A stretch of DNA of 34,295 nt from positions 1-34,295 of the IMG/VR virus record IMGVR_UViG_3300024243_000054. The stretch is one strand, 5' to 3'. The notes under the pieces are model-generated. The model was not told the origin of the DNA. It did no database searches and worked only from the letters and a program-made list of their open reading frames with translations. Source of the stretch: a virus. This document shows positions 1-8,302 of this stretch, piece after piece. Numbering within the stretch: position 1 is the first letter of the stretch; each line of letters begins with the position of its first letter. Both the position numbers and the translations under genes were made by a program.

Positions 1-1
1 G

Positions 2-322
2 GGCGTTGCGGGAGAATATTTCATGGGCTACGCTGGCGCCATCGCAGATGTTGCTATTGCTGGTGTAGCCCCGATCAACATTGGGAAAGCATTGTTGGAT
101 CCAACAACAGCCGAAGACATCAACGCCGCTGCCACAGGTCGCGCAGCCGCTCCAGTCTACGCAACCAACAATGCGATGAGTAATGCTGTCACAAATGCTA
201 CAAATAACGTCTCAAACACCTATCACCAACAAGGGCTACAGGGAATGAAGATAATTATGGACGGCAGAGTAACTGGTCGTCTGACGAACGCACATGCAGC
301 AAAAGAAGCTGCTACCACATAG
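2..322 (+). CDS. C-terminal end of a probable tail tape-measure protein (5' partial)
   Basis: The reading frame is open from base 2, so the ATG at 23 is probably internal and the true start lies upstream of the window. What remains is about 106 residues, rich in Ala and Asn, with an N-terminal stretch of small hydrophobic residues (GAIADVAIAGVAPINIG) that could be a membrane or hydrophobic segment. The end, with KIIMDGRVTGRLTNAH followed by a short charged tail, resembles the beta-hairpin closing many tape-measure proteins. A tape measure sets tail length and enters the tube lumen. The position just before baseplate junction and LysM genes fits. Family assignment is inference from the C-terminus and gene order only; another tail protein remains possible. 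Confidence 0.5.
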   Translation, partial: GVAGEYFMGYAGAIADVAIAGVAPINIGKALLDPTTAEDINAAATGRAAAPVYATNNAMSNAVTNATNNVSNTYHQQGLQGMKIIMDGRVTGRLTNAHAAKEAATT

Positions 323-331
323 GAGTAATAA

Positions 332-1378
332 ATGAGCTTTAACGTAACAAGGTATAAAAAACCAACCAATCAGGATGGTAAACAGTTGCCCGATACTCTC
401 GTAGACGGCAGTGACTATTTAGCAAACGAAAGAGAATTGGTTATTTCCTTTAAGCACGTCCCTTCAAAAGAGGCAGTGTCTTTCAAGGCATTCATAACGT
501 CATTTAACGAAACTTACAGTTCAAACTTCAACCCTACTGTAACATACGGTAGGACCGACCCAATTTATCAGTTTTCAAACACTACTAGAGCAATCTCTTT
601 AGGCTTTAGCGCCCCGGCAGCAAGCGAAAGCGAGGCATACGAAAACCTTATGAGAATCTCAAAACTAGAAAGATTCTTATACGCTTCTTACACCAATTCA
701 GATGTTGCTAACACGATTACTCAGGCACCGTTGATTCGTCTAAAAGTAATGAATCTATTACAGAACTCAAAATTATTAAAAACAGCAGAAGGTGAGAGAG
801 AAATCTATAGTGCCTATACTTCAGATAGCAACCCTGACCAGGGGCTCCTTGGAGTGGTTACTAGTCTTACAGTCGATCACAACCTACAAGATGATAATGG
901 CGTGTTTTATAAACAAGGAACCAAAAACACAATTTTACCAAAACTAATTACAGTTCAGGTCAGTTTCTCTCCGATCCACGAAGAGACCATAGGGTGGAGA
1001 GATCAAGAAGCAATAAATTCTATGTTCCCTTATGGCGCAATCGAAGACGAGGACCGCAGCGCTATTAGAGGTAATAAGAACCAAAGCGATGAAGCAAATA
1101 AAAGAAGTTCGTTTTACTTACCAAAAACATCTACATTTAGAGAACAAGTTGAAAAGGAAAAAGCAGAAGAACAAGCAAGAAGAATAAGACAACAACAATT
1201 CGACAATGCAGAGGCTCGCTACGGCGGTGTCTTGGGAGATCTACGACTTAATAGAGATGAGAGAAGAATGGAAAGGGGTAACCAAAGAGCAGCCAACAGG
1301 CTACAAGATTTGGCAGATGTTTCAGACTATCAAGCAGGCTCAGGACAATTTGAATTTGACAAGGGTTTCATAGAATGA
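332..1378 (+). CDS. Probable baseplate/tail-tube junction protein (T4 gp48/gp54-like)
   Basis: 348 residues, started by an ATG with AGGAG at 321-325. The central part carries the pattern seen in gp48/gp54-type tube-initiation proteins: a beta-rich FKAFITSFNETYSSNF stretch, then YGRTDPIYQFSNTTRAISL, then a helical region with a SEAYENLMRISKLERFLY-type segment, then a PLIRLKVMNLL strand. These proteins cap the baseplate hub and nucleate tail-tube polymerisation. Roughly the last 80 residues are highly charged (Glu/Arg/Gln), probably helical or coiled coil. It lies between the tape-measure end and the LysM gene, the usual place for tail-assembly proteins. The stop codon overlaps the next start (ATGA). 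The family call is pattern recognition by eye; structural role is more certain than the exact homolog. Confidence 0.5.
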   Translation: MSFNVTRYKKPTNQDGKQLPDTLVDGSDYLANERELVISFKHVPSKEAVSFKAFITSFNETYSSNFNPTVTYGRTDPIYQFSNTTRAISLGFSAPAASESEAYENLMRISKLERFLYASYTNSDVANTITQAPLIRLKVMNLLQNSKLLKTAEGEREIYSAYTSDSNPDQGLLGVVTSLTVDHNLQDDNGVFYKQGTKNTILPKLITVQVSFSPIHEETIGWRDQEAINSMFPYGAIEDEDRSAIRGNKNQSDEANKRSSFYLPKTSTFREQVEKEKAEEQARRIRQQQFDNAEARYGGVLGDLRLNRDERRMERGNQRAANRLQDLADVSDYQAGSGQFEFDKGFIE

Positions 1379-1716
1379 GCGATATCAAAAATTTTACATC
1401 ACAAACGATCATAAACGACATAGACTTCTACAGAGAGTTGCGTGAACGCAGAGGTCTAAAGCAAATAGAACAATTTACAACACCACGTTTAAGACAGCCA
1501 TCAGTCTCCGACAGAATAAGACTCAAGACTTCTACGCACATCTGGAAATACGGAGATAGATTCTACAATCTCGCACATCAATACTATGGCGACACCCGCT
1601 ATTGGTGGGTTATCGCTTGGTGGAATGGCATTCCTACAGAAGCTGAAGCAAACACGGGTGATGTGCTTGAGATACCACTAGATTTAAGTGAAACTCTTTT
1701 GGTCTTGGGGGCGTGA
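1375..1716 (+). CDS. LysM-domain baseplate protein (T4 gp53-like)
   Basis: 113 residues. The C-terminal half is a LysM-type fold: the HIWKYGDRFYNLAHQYYGD segment, then WWVIAWWNGIPTEAEANTG, ending in DVLEIPLDL, matching the beta-alpha-alpha-beta pattern in which the last strand carries the L-x-I-P signature. In contractile tails such LysM proteins (gp53 in T4, gpX-type in P2-like phages) join wedge or hub parts rather than digesting peptidoglycan. The N-terminal half (about residues 1-50) is polar and probably an extended clamp. It starts in an ATGA overlap with the previous gene and is followed closely by the large hub-like gene, so the three are probably translated together. Confidence 0.65.
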   Translation: MSDIKNFTSQTIINDIDFYRELRERRGLKQIEQFTTPRLRQPSVSDRIRLKTSTHIWKYGDRFYNLAHQYYGDTRYWWVIAWWNGIPTEAEANTGDVLEIPLDLSETLLVLGA

Positions 1717-1719
1717 TAG

Positions 1720-4700
1720 ATGACTTGTTATGACCCGAATGGACCGCTCACAAAAGAACAATTTGAACAACTTTTTGAATTAGTTCATGCAGAGTCAAAT
1801 GAATGGGGCGAGGTTGCCAAAGAGGTTGTTGCTGAACCTCCTCCCGATGGGTTTCTTGAAACCGCTGGGAATTTTCTTACTGACCTTGTTACGCCGGGCG
1901 TCGAGGATATCAAAAAACCAGATAATTTTGTTTCTTGGATGTCAGAAAACAAAGAGTTGGTCCCCGGCGTTTATCAAATTTATGCTGATTATAACAGGGA
2001 TGTCTTAAAAGATAACTCTTTTGGTCCTCCATCTCAGCGGTCGTTTGAGAATAGATACCAACAATCTAAATGTTCTGTAAATACAAATGGGCTCCTCGAA
2101 CTAATTTTTGAAAAATACGAGTCATCAGTCGGCGGATTCATAAATGCAACCATAATACAGGAGACCAGTCTTGCTGATCAGGGCTTAAACAGTGCTGACA
2201 TTGCCGCTGCAAGCCAATCAAAAGAGCTTACCGATGCGGCGAGCGCTAAATTAAATTTGGAAAGAAGAGAGTCAGAACAGAGACAAAAACAAATTGAAGT
2301 CGCTTTGTTTACGACACCCCCGCCCCAATTCAACGACAGTTGTTTTCTATTATCCAACATTGTAAGTCTAGCAAAATTTAAAAAAAACATGAACCCCGTG
2401 AGGCTTCCCTATGTGGACAGCCTAGATTCAAACTTGGCATCAATTTGTAACCTCAAAAATGCTGACCATTCTCCTGAGAATTTCTATAGAAACTCAAACT
2501 CTCCGATTCCTATGGATGGAGAAGCGTTTGCTTTTATAAATGATTTGACAAAAGCAGAGCATTTTTCAGAAATGTTTAATCTGACAACCGATAAGATTTC
2601 GGCTCTCGTGCCGAGTGTCAGGTTGTATAAAGTAATAACTGACAGTGAGGGAAAGGATGTAGATAACATAGAGATTCAGTTTGATGCCAACCCTTCTGTT
2701 GAGTCGTACAAGGATGGAGACAAGAACGTAAGTGCTCTGGATCTATTCAACAATGGCTCTAAGAGGGGTATGGGTGTTGGATTAAAAAGCTTTACATTTG
2801 AATTTAGAGGCTCAGATCCATTTTCTATTAAAAAAGATATTCGAGCAACTTTGGGAATACACACAACAAGCTTTAACGACTTAATTATAGAAAGAAAGGG
2901 CAAAGGAATGACTTCTGGTAAAGAAGCTCGTTATAGTTTTGCAGAGCTTGCCCTTAAGACAGGAAAAACTCCTGAAGAATTTAGAAAAAAACTATCAACC
3001 ATCCAACAGGAAAATCTGGATAAGCTAAATTTTAGATTAAAGGCTGTAGTTGGGTGGGCAGTGCCAATGAAAACCTCTCTGTCTTTTACAAAATCAGAGT
3101 TCGATGCGATTAGAGACTCTTATATCGTTTTGAATTTAACCCCCGTTACTCATGAATTCAATTTTGGAGAGCAGGGTCAAGTAGATTTTAATATACAATT
3201 CCATGCCTATATAACTGATTATTTTAATAATCCCACTTTTAACATTTTTAGTGATTTTCAGATTGAGTCTAATAGGATTGGAAGAAAACTTCTTTACAAT
3301 TTCTTAAATAAAGTAAACTGTGATAGTGAAGAGTTATCACAAATTAAAAAATCCGACTCCACAGTTATTGCAGCAGAAAAAGTTTCAAGCTTTAAGACGA
3401 TCATCTCAAGTCTAAAAAGTAGAAAAAAGCTATATTTTTATAACCTCACCGACGAGCAGATATTAGAATTTGTAAGAAATGGGTTTATAAAAAATGCGCC
3501 CACACCATCGCAGACTAAAGATAATGGTGTTGATAAGATAAATGAATATTTTGAAACTATTGTTAGCTCGACAGAAGGGTTCAGCGAAGAAGATAAGAAA
3601 AATTTAAAGTTCTCTTTATCTGCCGCAACCTCCCAAAAAGGGGAAGTTAGTTTCTTCTTTTTAACAGATTTGTTAGATGTGATAATGGACAACATTGATC
3701 GCACACTTGATAAGATTTCTACACAGTTACCAAAAGATAAGCAATTTTTGAATTATTTTGATTCGATCTCCAATCAGGGCTACGACATTTCTGAAGGGTT
3801 AAAACAAGATTTCGGAGTCTATCTTGAAGACGGAACGCTTGGGTTAGCCAAAAAAGAATTCCTAAGACTTAAAAAATCTAAAGAACAATTTTCAAAACTA
3901 AGAATCGTTTTAGGTCCAACAGAAATTGTAGATCCATTTGATTCCTCCAAAGTAGTGTTTTGTTCTCTCGGAGACATACCAATTTCTTTGAATTTTTTTG
4001 TTGACTTTATGAGTTCCAAAGTTTTGTCTAGCGAAGAAGTCTACTATCCAATAAACAATTTTATCAAAGATATCACAAGTGAATTACTCAGAAACTTCCT
4101 CAACAATGATTCCTGCTTTGCATTCCAGAACAAGCAGAAAGTTCGAATCTATTCTTCTGTTATTACAGCGTTTAACAAAGAAAAGAATTATGGCTCAAAT
4201 GTTGATCAAATAACAAAGTATATGTTACCAAGCGGAAATAGAATAAATGCTAAAACTTTTCCAATCAAGCCTTTGCTGAATGTATCTGGACCAAGCCGGA
4301 GCCCAGTTGTTCTCACAGAAAACAACAGAGAATATAATTATTTTATTTTTTACGCTGGAAGGTCTTATCCAGTTGACAAGATGAGGGGTAACGAAGCAGA
4401 AGATAATAAGAGAGGAATCTTTCACTATATTCAAGGAAAAGACAGAGGTATTGTCCAGACAATCAATTTACAAAAAACCGATTTGCCGGGTCTCAAGGAG
4501 TTAAGATTTGAAAAAGAGGGGTTTGATGGTCTGACACAATTAAGAGAAGTCTATAATGCAAGCGTGACTTGTTTTCTAAATGTTCAGACATTTCCTGGCA
4601 CTTATATCTATGTAGATCCAAAGGGGTTCATCCCAGAATATCAAAAACCTCAAGACTTTACACAATTTGGAATAGGAGGTTATTATATGGTCACTCGTTC

Positions 4701-4935
4701 TGAACACACAATAGAGGCAGGAAATGCTCAAAGTATTATTACGTCTAAATGGGTAGCAGACACAAATGGCGTTGCTAAAAATGAAGAAGGTTCAGGAAAA
4801 GTAGACAGAAAACCCGATAAACAAGTCAAGTGTGCAGTAAAAACTCAAGCAAGAAAAGAGCAAGCTAACGAATCTTCTACTCCAAAAGCGATAAGCAAAG
4901 TTTCTGATCGTCCAAACACGGAGCCAAAAGCATAA
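1720..4935 (+). CDS. Very large baseplate hub-like structural protein
   Basis: 1071 residues. Most of it is not recognisable by sequence, but the last quarter ends in the signature of phage hub proteins: GIGGYYMVTRSEHTIEAG followed by a strand and a short tail, the pattern of gp27/gpD-type hub barrels, where the closing strand reads roughly YxVTxxxHxI. The rest is Lys/Asn/Phe-rich and mixed alpha/beta; a Glu/Arg/Gln-rich helical stretch lies near residues 160-195 and the final 45 residues are charged and Pro-containing, probably disordered. It is far longer than T4 gp27 (about 390 residues), so it may fuse hub with other baseplate functions. TAATG overlap with the next gene. Codon use is visibly AT-rich compared with dnaE. 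Structural role likely; exact component inferred. Confidence 0.5.
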   Translation: MTCYDPNGPLTKEQFEQLFELVHAESNEWGEVAKEVVAEPPPDGFLETAGNFLTDLVTPGVEDIKKPDNFVSWMSENKELVPGVYQIYADYNRDVLKDNSFGPPSQRSFENRYQQSKCSVNTNGLLELIFEKYESSVGGFINATIIQETSLADQGLNSADIAAASQSKELTDAASAKLNLERRESEQRQKQIEVALFTTPPPQFNDSCFLLSNIVSLAKFKKNMNPVRLPYVDSLDSNLASICNLKNADHSPENFYRNSNSPIPMDGEAFAFINDLTKAEHFSEMFNLTTDKISALVPSVRLYKVITDSEGKDVDNIEIQFDANPSVESYKDGDKNVSALDLFNNGSKRGMGVGLKSFTFEFRGSDPFSIKKDIRATLGIHTTSFNDLIIERKGKGMTSGKEARYSFAELALKTGKTPEEFRKKLSTIQQENLDKLNFRLKAVVGWAVPMKTSLSFTKSEFDAIRDSYIVLNLTPVTHEFNFGEQGQVDFNIQFHAYITDYFNNPTFNIFSDFQIESNRIGRKLLYNFLNKVNCDSEELSQIKKSDSTVIAAEKVSSFKTIISSLKSRKKLYFYNLTDEQILEFVRNGFIKNAPTPSQTKDNGVDKINEYFETIVSSTEGFSEEDKKNLKFSLSAATSQKGEVSFFFLTDLLDVIMDNIDRTLDKISTQLPKDKQFLNYFDSISNQGYDISEGLKQDFGVYLEDGTLGLAKKEFLRLKKSKEQFSKLRIVLGPTEIVDPFDSSKVVFCSLGDIPISLNFFVDFMSSKVLSSEEVYYPINNFIKDITSELLRNFLNNDSCFAFQNKQKVRIYSSVITAFNKEKNYGSNVDQITKYMLPSGNRINAKTFPIKPLLNVSGPSRSPVVLTENNREYNYFIFYAGRSYPVDKMRGNEAEDNKRGIFHYIQGKDRGIVQTINLQKTDLPGLKELRFEKEGFDGLTQLREVYNASVTCFLNVQTFPGTYIYVDPKGFIPEYQKPQDFTQFGIGGYYMVTRSEHTIEAGNAQSIITSKWVADTNGVAKNEEGSGKVDRKPDKQVKCAVKTQARKEQANESSTPKAISKVSDRPNTEPKA

Positions 4936-6113
4936 TGTCAACATTTTACAAAGAAAACAACAATGAAACCTCTCTGGAGTTATTTAATAAGAAGCTTGTC
5001 TACAAATCTGATGTTTTGAAGACAGGTTACTCAAATCTTATAGATTTCAACTTTGCAGAAAAAGCGCTTTATGGAAAAGTAGGCAGGACCTATGTTCCAA
5101 TAACTGCTAATCCAAGCTTGGTTAGGTTTAAAGATTTTAAAAGTTCAGGCAATCCAAGACAAAACTTGCAGGCAATAGGATTTGTTGTGGATGCCTTTGA
5201 GGCTTTAGCTCAACAATTTAAGAAAGCAGAACAATCAGGCAAAATTTATTCTAACGATCCTAATCTTACTAATCTAAAAGTTTATAAAAGTTATAAGTCA
5301 AATAATATTAGTTATGAAGAATATCAAATTAATTTTATTAAAGCTTTAAAGACAAATATGAATATTAATAATATTCATAATTTTCAAACATTCATAAAAG
5401 AACTCCTAGCTACTGTTAGTATTGTAACAAGAACTTACCCGTTGTCAATGCCTGCTTACACAAAAAGTAAACTAAATAGCCTGACCAATAGTGGGCTTGC
5501 TCTTGAGATTGCTGATGCACCCTATGATAACGATGACCAAAAAATAAATGATTTTGTAAACAGCAAGAATTGGGAGTTCTATGTAAACGCTTGTAACTCT
5601 TATGGCTTTATGATCGATATCAATGCTCCCTGGAGATTGATCGCCGACCTTGACTCTGAAGCTATGATGGGTTATGCTAGTGCTTATGGACTTAGAAGTA
5701 CTGATGCAATCTTGACTTTGGGGTTCTCAACAACTCATAACAGATTTTACAACCAATTACCACAGCAGCTATTGAGACTCTACAACGAAATGGTTCCAAC
5801 ACACATTCCATCATTTGATGAATGTGGTTCTAAGATTATAGCCACAGAACGCTATACTCTTCAGTCATTGCAACAAAAATTCTCAAACGATTTCTTCATG
5901 AAGTTTTATTTTGATCTTAGGTTCTCGGAAGAAGAGAACACCTTCAGTATAGCTGAAAAGCAGAGGATCATCAAGGATTGTTTGCAGCTATCAAGATCTT
6001 CAGATAACCGCACTGCTCTGGGAGCTTTCGAGCGCTATGTGAACCAACCGTTTGACTACAGAGGATCCTTGAGTTATCTTATAGAAGCACAGAGACTCAG
6101 AGAGGACACATGA
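4935..6113 (+). CDS. Unknown protein of the tail gene cluster
   Basis: 392 residues; I do not recognise a family. It begins in a TAATG overlap with the hub-like gene and ends in an ATGA overlap with the family-A polymerase gene, so it is translationally linked to both. The sequence is rich in Asn, Tyr, Phe and Lys, has no signal peptide or membrane segment, and contains predicted helices in the middle (for example KNWEFYVNACNSYGFMID) and toward the end. Conserved-looking features are a DLDSEAMMGYASAYG segment and a C-terminal FERYVNQPFDYRG segment. Gene order suggests a virion or tail-assembly protein, but its coupling to a polymerase gene means a non-structural role cannot be excluded. Confidence 0.5.
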   Translation: MSTFYKENNNETSLELFNKKLVYKSDVLKTGYSNLIDFNFAEKALYGKVGRTYVPITANPSLVRFKDFKSSGNPRQNLQAIGFVVDAFEALAQQFKKAEQSGKIYSNDPNLTNLKVYKSYKSNNISYEEYQINFIKALKTNMNINNIHNFQTFIKELLATVSIVTRTYPLSMPAYTKSKLNSLTNSGLALEIADAPYDNDDQKINDFVNSKNWEFYVNACNSYGFMIDINAPWRLIADLDSEAMMGYASAYGLRSTDAILTLGFSTTHNRFYNQLPQQLLRLYNEMVPTHIPSFDECGSKIIATERYTLQSLQQKFSNDFFMKFYFDLRFSEEENTFSIAEKQRIIKDCLQLSRSSDNRTALGAFERYVNQPFDYRGSLSYLIEAQRLREDT

Positions 6114-7300
6114 TTTTCCAAACACTTGACGACAAGTCAGAGTGTGTCGGCATCTACACCAACGGAGCCCTTCATTTTGAGGGCATCCCTGGCGGGCTGA
6201 CCAAGACTTGGAAGTATACTGGATCCATTAAGGATCCTGAAATCAAGTATGCTTGGCTTTACAACGGAGGCAAGAATCTTCAGGAAGCTTGCCCCGAAAG
6301 CCTAAAAGAAGAATTAAACGAGGTTCAGAAAACCTTCAAGGCTTATTTGCTTTCGTTTAAGATAGCTCGCATTGACTTGCGACAGAACTGCTTCTTTGAT
6401 CTCGTCCCATCGGACTTTTTGATGCAGTTTTGCGAGGTTCGTAACAAGATCACCGAGCACGTTTTCGACACTTGTAAGCAGCCAGCCAATTATAATCAGC
6501 TAGACAAGATCTATAAGCTAATCCATAAGATAAGCTACCAGAAACTAAACATCAATGTAGATGGCTGCCGCCACCTGATGACCTCCACGAGCGACCGAGA
6601 AGACATCAAGAACCTTGTAAAAAACAAGCCGCACTACGTGAGCTATAACCTTTTTGGAACGGTTACGGGGCGTCTCACAACCCAGAGAGACAGCAATCCG
6701 ATCCTAACTATGAAGGCGAAGTTCCGAGAACTCATCAAGCCAACAAACGACTGGCTTGTGTCTCTGGATTACAATGGAGCGGAGGTCAGAACTTTCTTAT
6801 CTCTCTCAGGACACGAACAACCACAGGAAGACATTCATAGCTGGAACATGAGACACCTCTATGGAGGTTCTCCCGTAGATCGTGATGAGGCAAAGGTAAG
6901 ATTCTTCTCCACCCTCTACAATGTGAACGATATGTCGCTCAACGGCTCTGTTTATAGCCGAGAAGGCGTGCTTTCTAAATTTTATAAGGGCGGAAAGATC
7001 AACACTCCGACAGGAAGGCAGATTGAAGTAGAACAGCGTAAGGCACTGAGCTACTTGATTCAAAGTACAACATCGGACTTGACCCTAGACCGTGCTGTGG
7101 CGCTGGATAAAGCCCTCGAAGACACAAAATCGAAGGTAGCGTTTATTGTTCACGATGAAGTGGTACTAGACATAGCAGAAGAAGACAAAGAGAGAATTCC
7201 AGAACTGAAAGCTATGTTTGAGAACAATAGTTTGGGTAAATTTATGGCTAACATCAAGGCAGGCAAGGACTATGGGAACTTAAAAGAGTTGAAGCTATGA
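6110..7300 (+). CDS. polA: Family-A DNA polymerase, polymerase domain only (no 3'-5' exonuclease)
   Basis: 396 residues, against about 600 for a Klenow-like fragment. The catalytic motifs of family A are present in order: TGRL at 186-189; motif A with Asp220 (SLDYNGAEVR); the O-helix pattern R258-x3-K262-x3-F266-x3-Y270 within DRDEAKVRFFSTLY; a QSTTSD motif at 318-323; and motif C His-Asp-Glu at 348-350. These residues bind the two metals and the incoming dNTP, so the enzyme is probably active. The first 150 residues show no DEDD exonuclease motifs and are too short for both an exonuclease and a full thumb. The residue after the O-helix Tyr is Asn where Gly is usual. It overlaps the structural gene before it and the tubulin-like gene after it. 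A repair or auxiliary polymerase is as likely as the replicase, since dnaE is also present. Confidence 0.9.
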   Translation: MIFQTLDDKSECVGIYTNGALHFEGIPGGLTKTWKYTGSIKDPEIKYAWLYNGGKNLQEACPESLKEELNEVQKTFKAYLLSFKIARIDLRQNCFFDLVPSDFLMQFCEVRNKITEHVFDTCKQPANYNQLDKIYKLIHKISYQKLNINVDGCRHLMTSTSDREDIKNLVKNKPHYVSYNLFGTVTGRLTTQRDSNPILTMKAKFRELIKPTNDWLVSLDYNGAEVRTFLSLSGHEQPQEDIHSWNMRHLYGGSPVDRDEAKVRFFSTLYNVNDMSLNGSVYSREGVLSKFYKGGKINTPTGRQIEVEQRKALSYLIQSTTSDLTLDRAVALDKALEDTKSKVAFIVHDEVVLDIAEEDKERIPELKAMFENNSLGKFMANIKAGKDYGNLKELKL

Positions 7301-8160
7301 TTTCGCTAATAGGCATAGGCGAAGCTGGCTGCAATGTGGTCTCTCTGTTTGAGAACCATAGAGAATACAACTGCTTTTTGTTCTCAGAAGGTCAGGAGAA
7401 TACGAAATACACACGCAAACTATCAAAAGTAGCAAAAGCAGAGGATTGCGAGGGAAAGGCACCCAAACTATCCTCGTACAAGACGGAAGAGGCAATACAA
7501 GAAAGAGTACAGGTGTTCCTTTGTGGATCATCTTTCTCTGCGAACTACACACTTGCGATTCTACAGCAAATAAGAGATAGAGAGATAGACATCTTCTATA
7601 TCAAACCAGATGTAGATTTCTTGATTGGTAACTCAAAGCTACAAGAGCGAGCGATCTTTGGTATTTTACAGGAGTATGCCCGTTCTGGTTTATTCAAGAG
7701 CTTCACGATCTTGTCCAACCCTTCAATCGAGAAGACAATAGGCGAAATCCCAATAAAAAAATACTTTGATACAATCAATAAAAGCATCTACTATGCGGTT
7801 CATTACCTAAATGTGTTTGATCATACGACTCCGCTTGTAGGTAATCTTTCCAAGCCCTCAGATGTCCAGAGAATCCGCTCTGTAGGCATAGTCTCAGTTG
7901 ATAAACTAACTGAGAATTGGTACTACAAACTAGAGGAAGATCGTGACGTAGCATACTACTTATGTATAGCAAATGAGCGCTTGGAAACGGACGGAAAACT
8001 CCACTCCCGAGTGGTCGAGAGCCTAAAAAACAAACCCCGAAACGCATTCAAAAATGTGACCTATGGAATCTATGAGTCGCCTTATGAAACCGACTTCGGA
8101 TTCTGCGTGGCTCACACAAATTTCGTTCAAGGACAAAAACTACTTGACAGCAAAGGCTGA
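7297..8160 (+). CDS. Divergent tubulin/FtsZ-like protein
   Basis: 287 residues, starting in an ATGA overlap with the polymerase gene. The N-terminus MISLIGIGEAGCNVV has the strand plus Gly-rich T1 loop of FtsZ/tubulin (compare IGVGGAGGNAV). A second loop, LCGSSFSAN at 75-83, sits where FtsZ has the GGGTGTG T4 loop but has lost most glycines. Further on, SFTILSNPSIEKTIGEIPIKKYFDTINKSI (in two parts, 136-164) follows the FtsZ pattern of a strand, an Asn loop, a helix, and the H7 Asn (N161). GNLSKPSD at 182-189 occupies the T7 position, where FtsZ has NxDxxD; only the first Asn and last Asp remain. I infer a tubulin-fold protein with weakened GTP binding or hydrolysis. No signal peptide or membrane segment is seen. 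Its role is unknown. Confidence 0.55.
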   Translation: MISLIGIGEAGCNVVSLFENHREYNCFLFSEGQENTKYTRKLSKVAKAEDCEGKAPKLSSYKTEEAIQERVQVFLCGSSFSANYTLAILQQIRDREIDIFYIKPDVDFLIGNSKLQERAIFGILQEYARSGLFKSFTILSNPSIEKTIGEIPIKKYFDTINKSIYYAVHYLNVFDHTTPLVGNLSKPSDVQRIRSVGIVSVDKLTENWYYKLEEDRDVAYYLCIANERLETDGKLHSRVVESLKNKPRNAFKNVTYGIYESPYETDFGFCVAHTNFVQGQKLLDSKG

Positions 8161-8172
8161 TCACGTTACTTT
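8144..8172 (+). promoter_or_regulatory. Candidate upstream promoter of the ssb unit
   Basis: TTGACA at 8144-8149, 17 bases, then TACTTT at 8167-8172 followed by ATAG. It overlaps the end of the tubulin-like gene. The -10 box is weaker than its siblings, but the GTTAC-TTTATAG context matches other members of the family in this window. Confidence 0.4.
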
Positions 8173-8222
8173 ATAGATGAGCAAGGGAGAAGCTCACAGA
8201 CATCCTCCCAAAACAAATACGC

Positions 8223-8251
8223 TTGACAGGACTTGGACAGCGTGTTACATT
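8223..8251 (+). promoter_or_regulatory. Promoter of the ssb gene
   Basis: Perfect TTGACA at 8223-8228, a 17-base spacer, and an extended -10 TGT-TACATT (8246-8251). It lies about 50 bases upstream of the SSB start codon with an AAGGAG ribosome site (8291) between them. Together with 8144-8172 it gives ssb two possible start points. Confidence 0.7.
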
Positions 8252-8302
8252 AAGATGGTAAGGAACGCTTACTATACTATACCCAACAACAAGGAGACTA
8301 CA

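Noticed and set aside
6110-7300. Truncated, inactive polymerase pseudogene.
   Set aside because: All polymerase motifs are present in order and the frame is intact with coupled start and stop, so it is a short but complete gene.
8177-8302. N-terminal extension of the SSB gene from ATG 8177.
   Set aside because: It would run through the promoter at 8223-8251; AAGGAG and the gp32-like start point to 8303.
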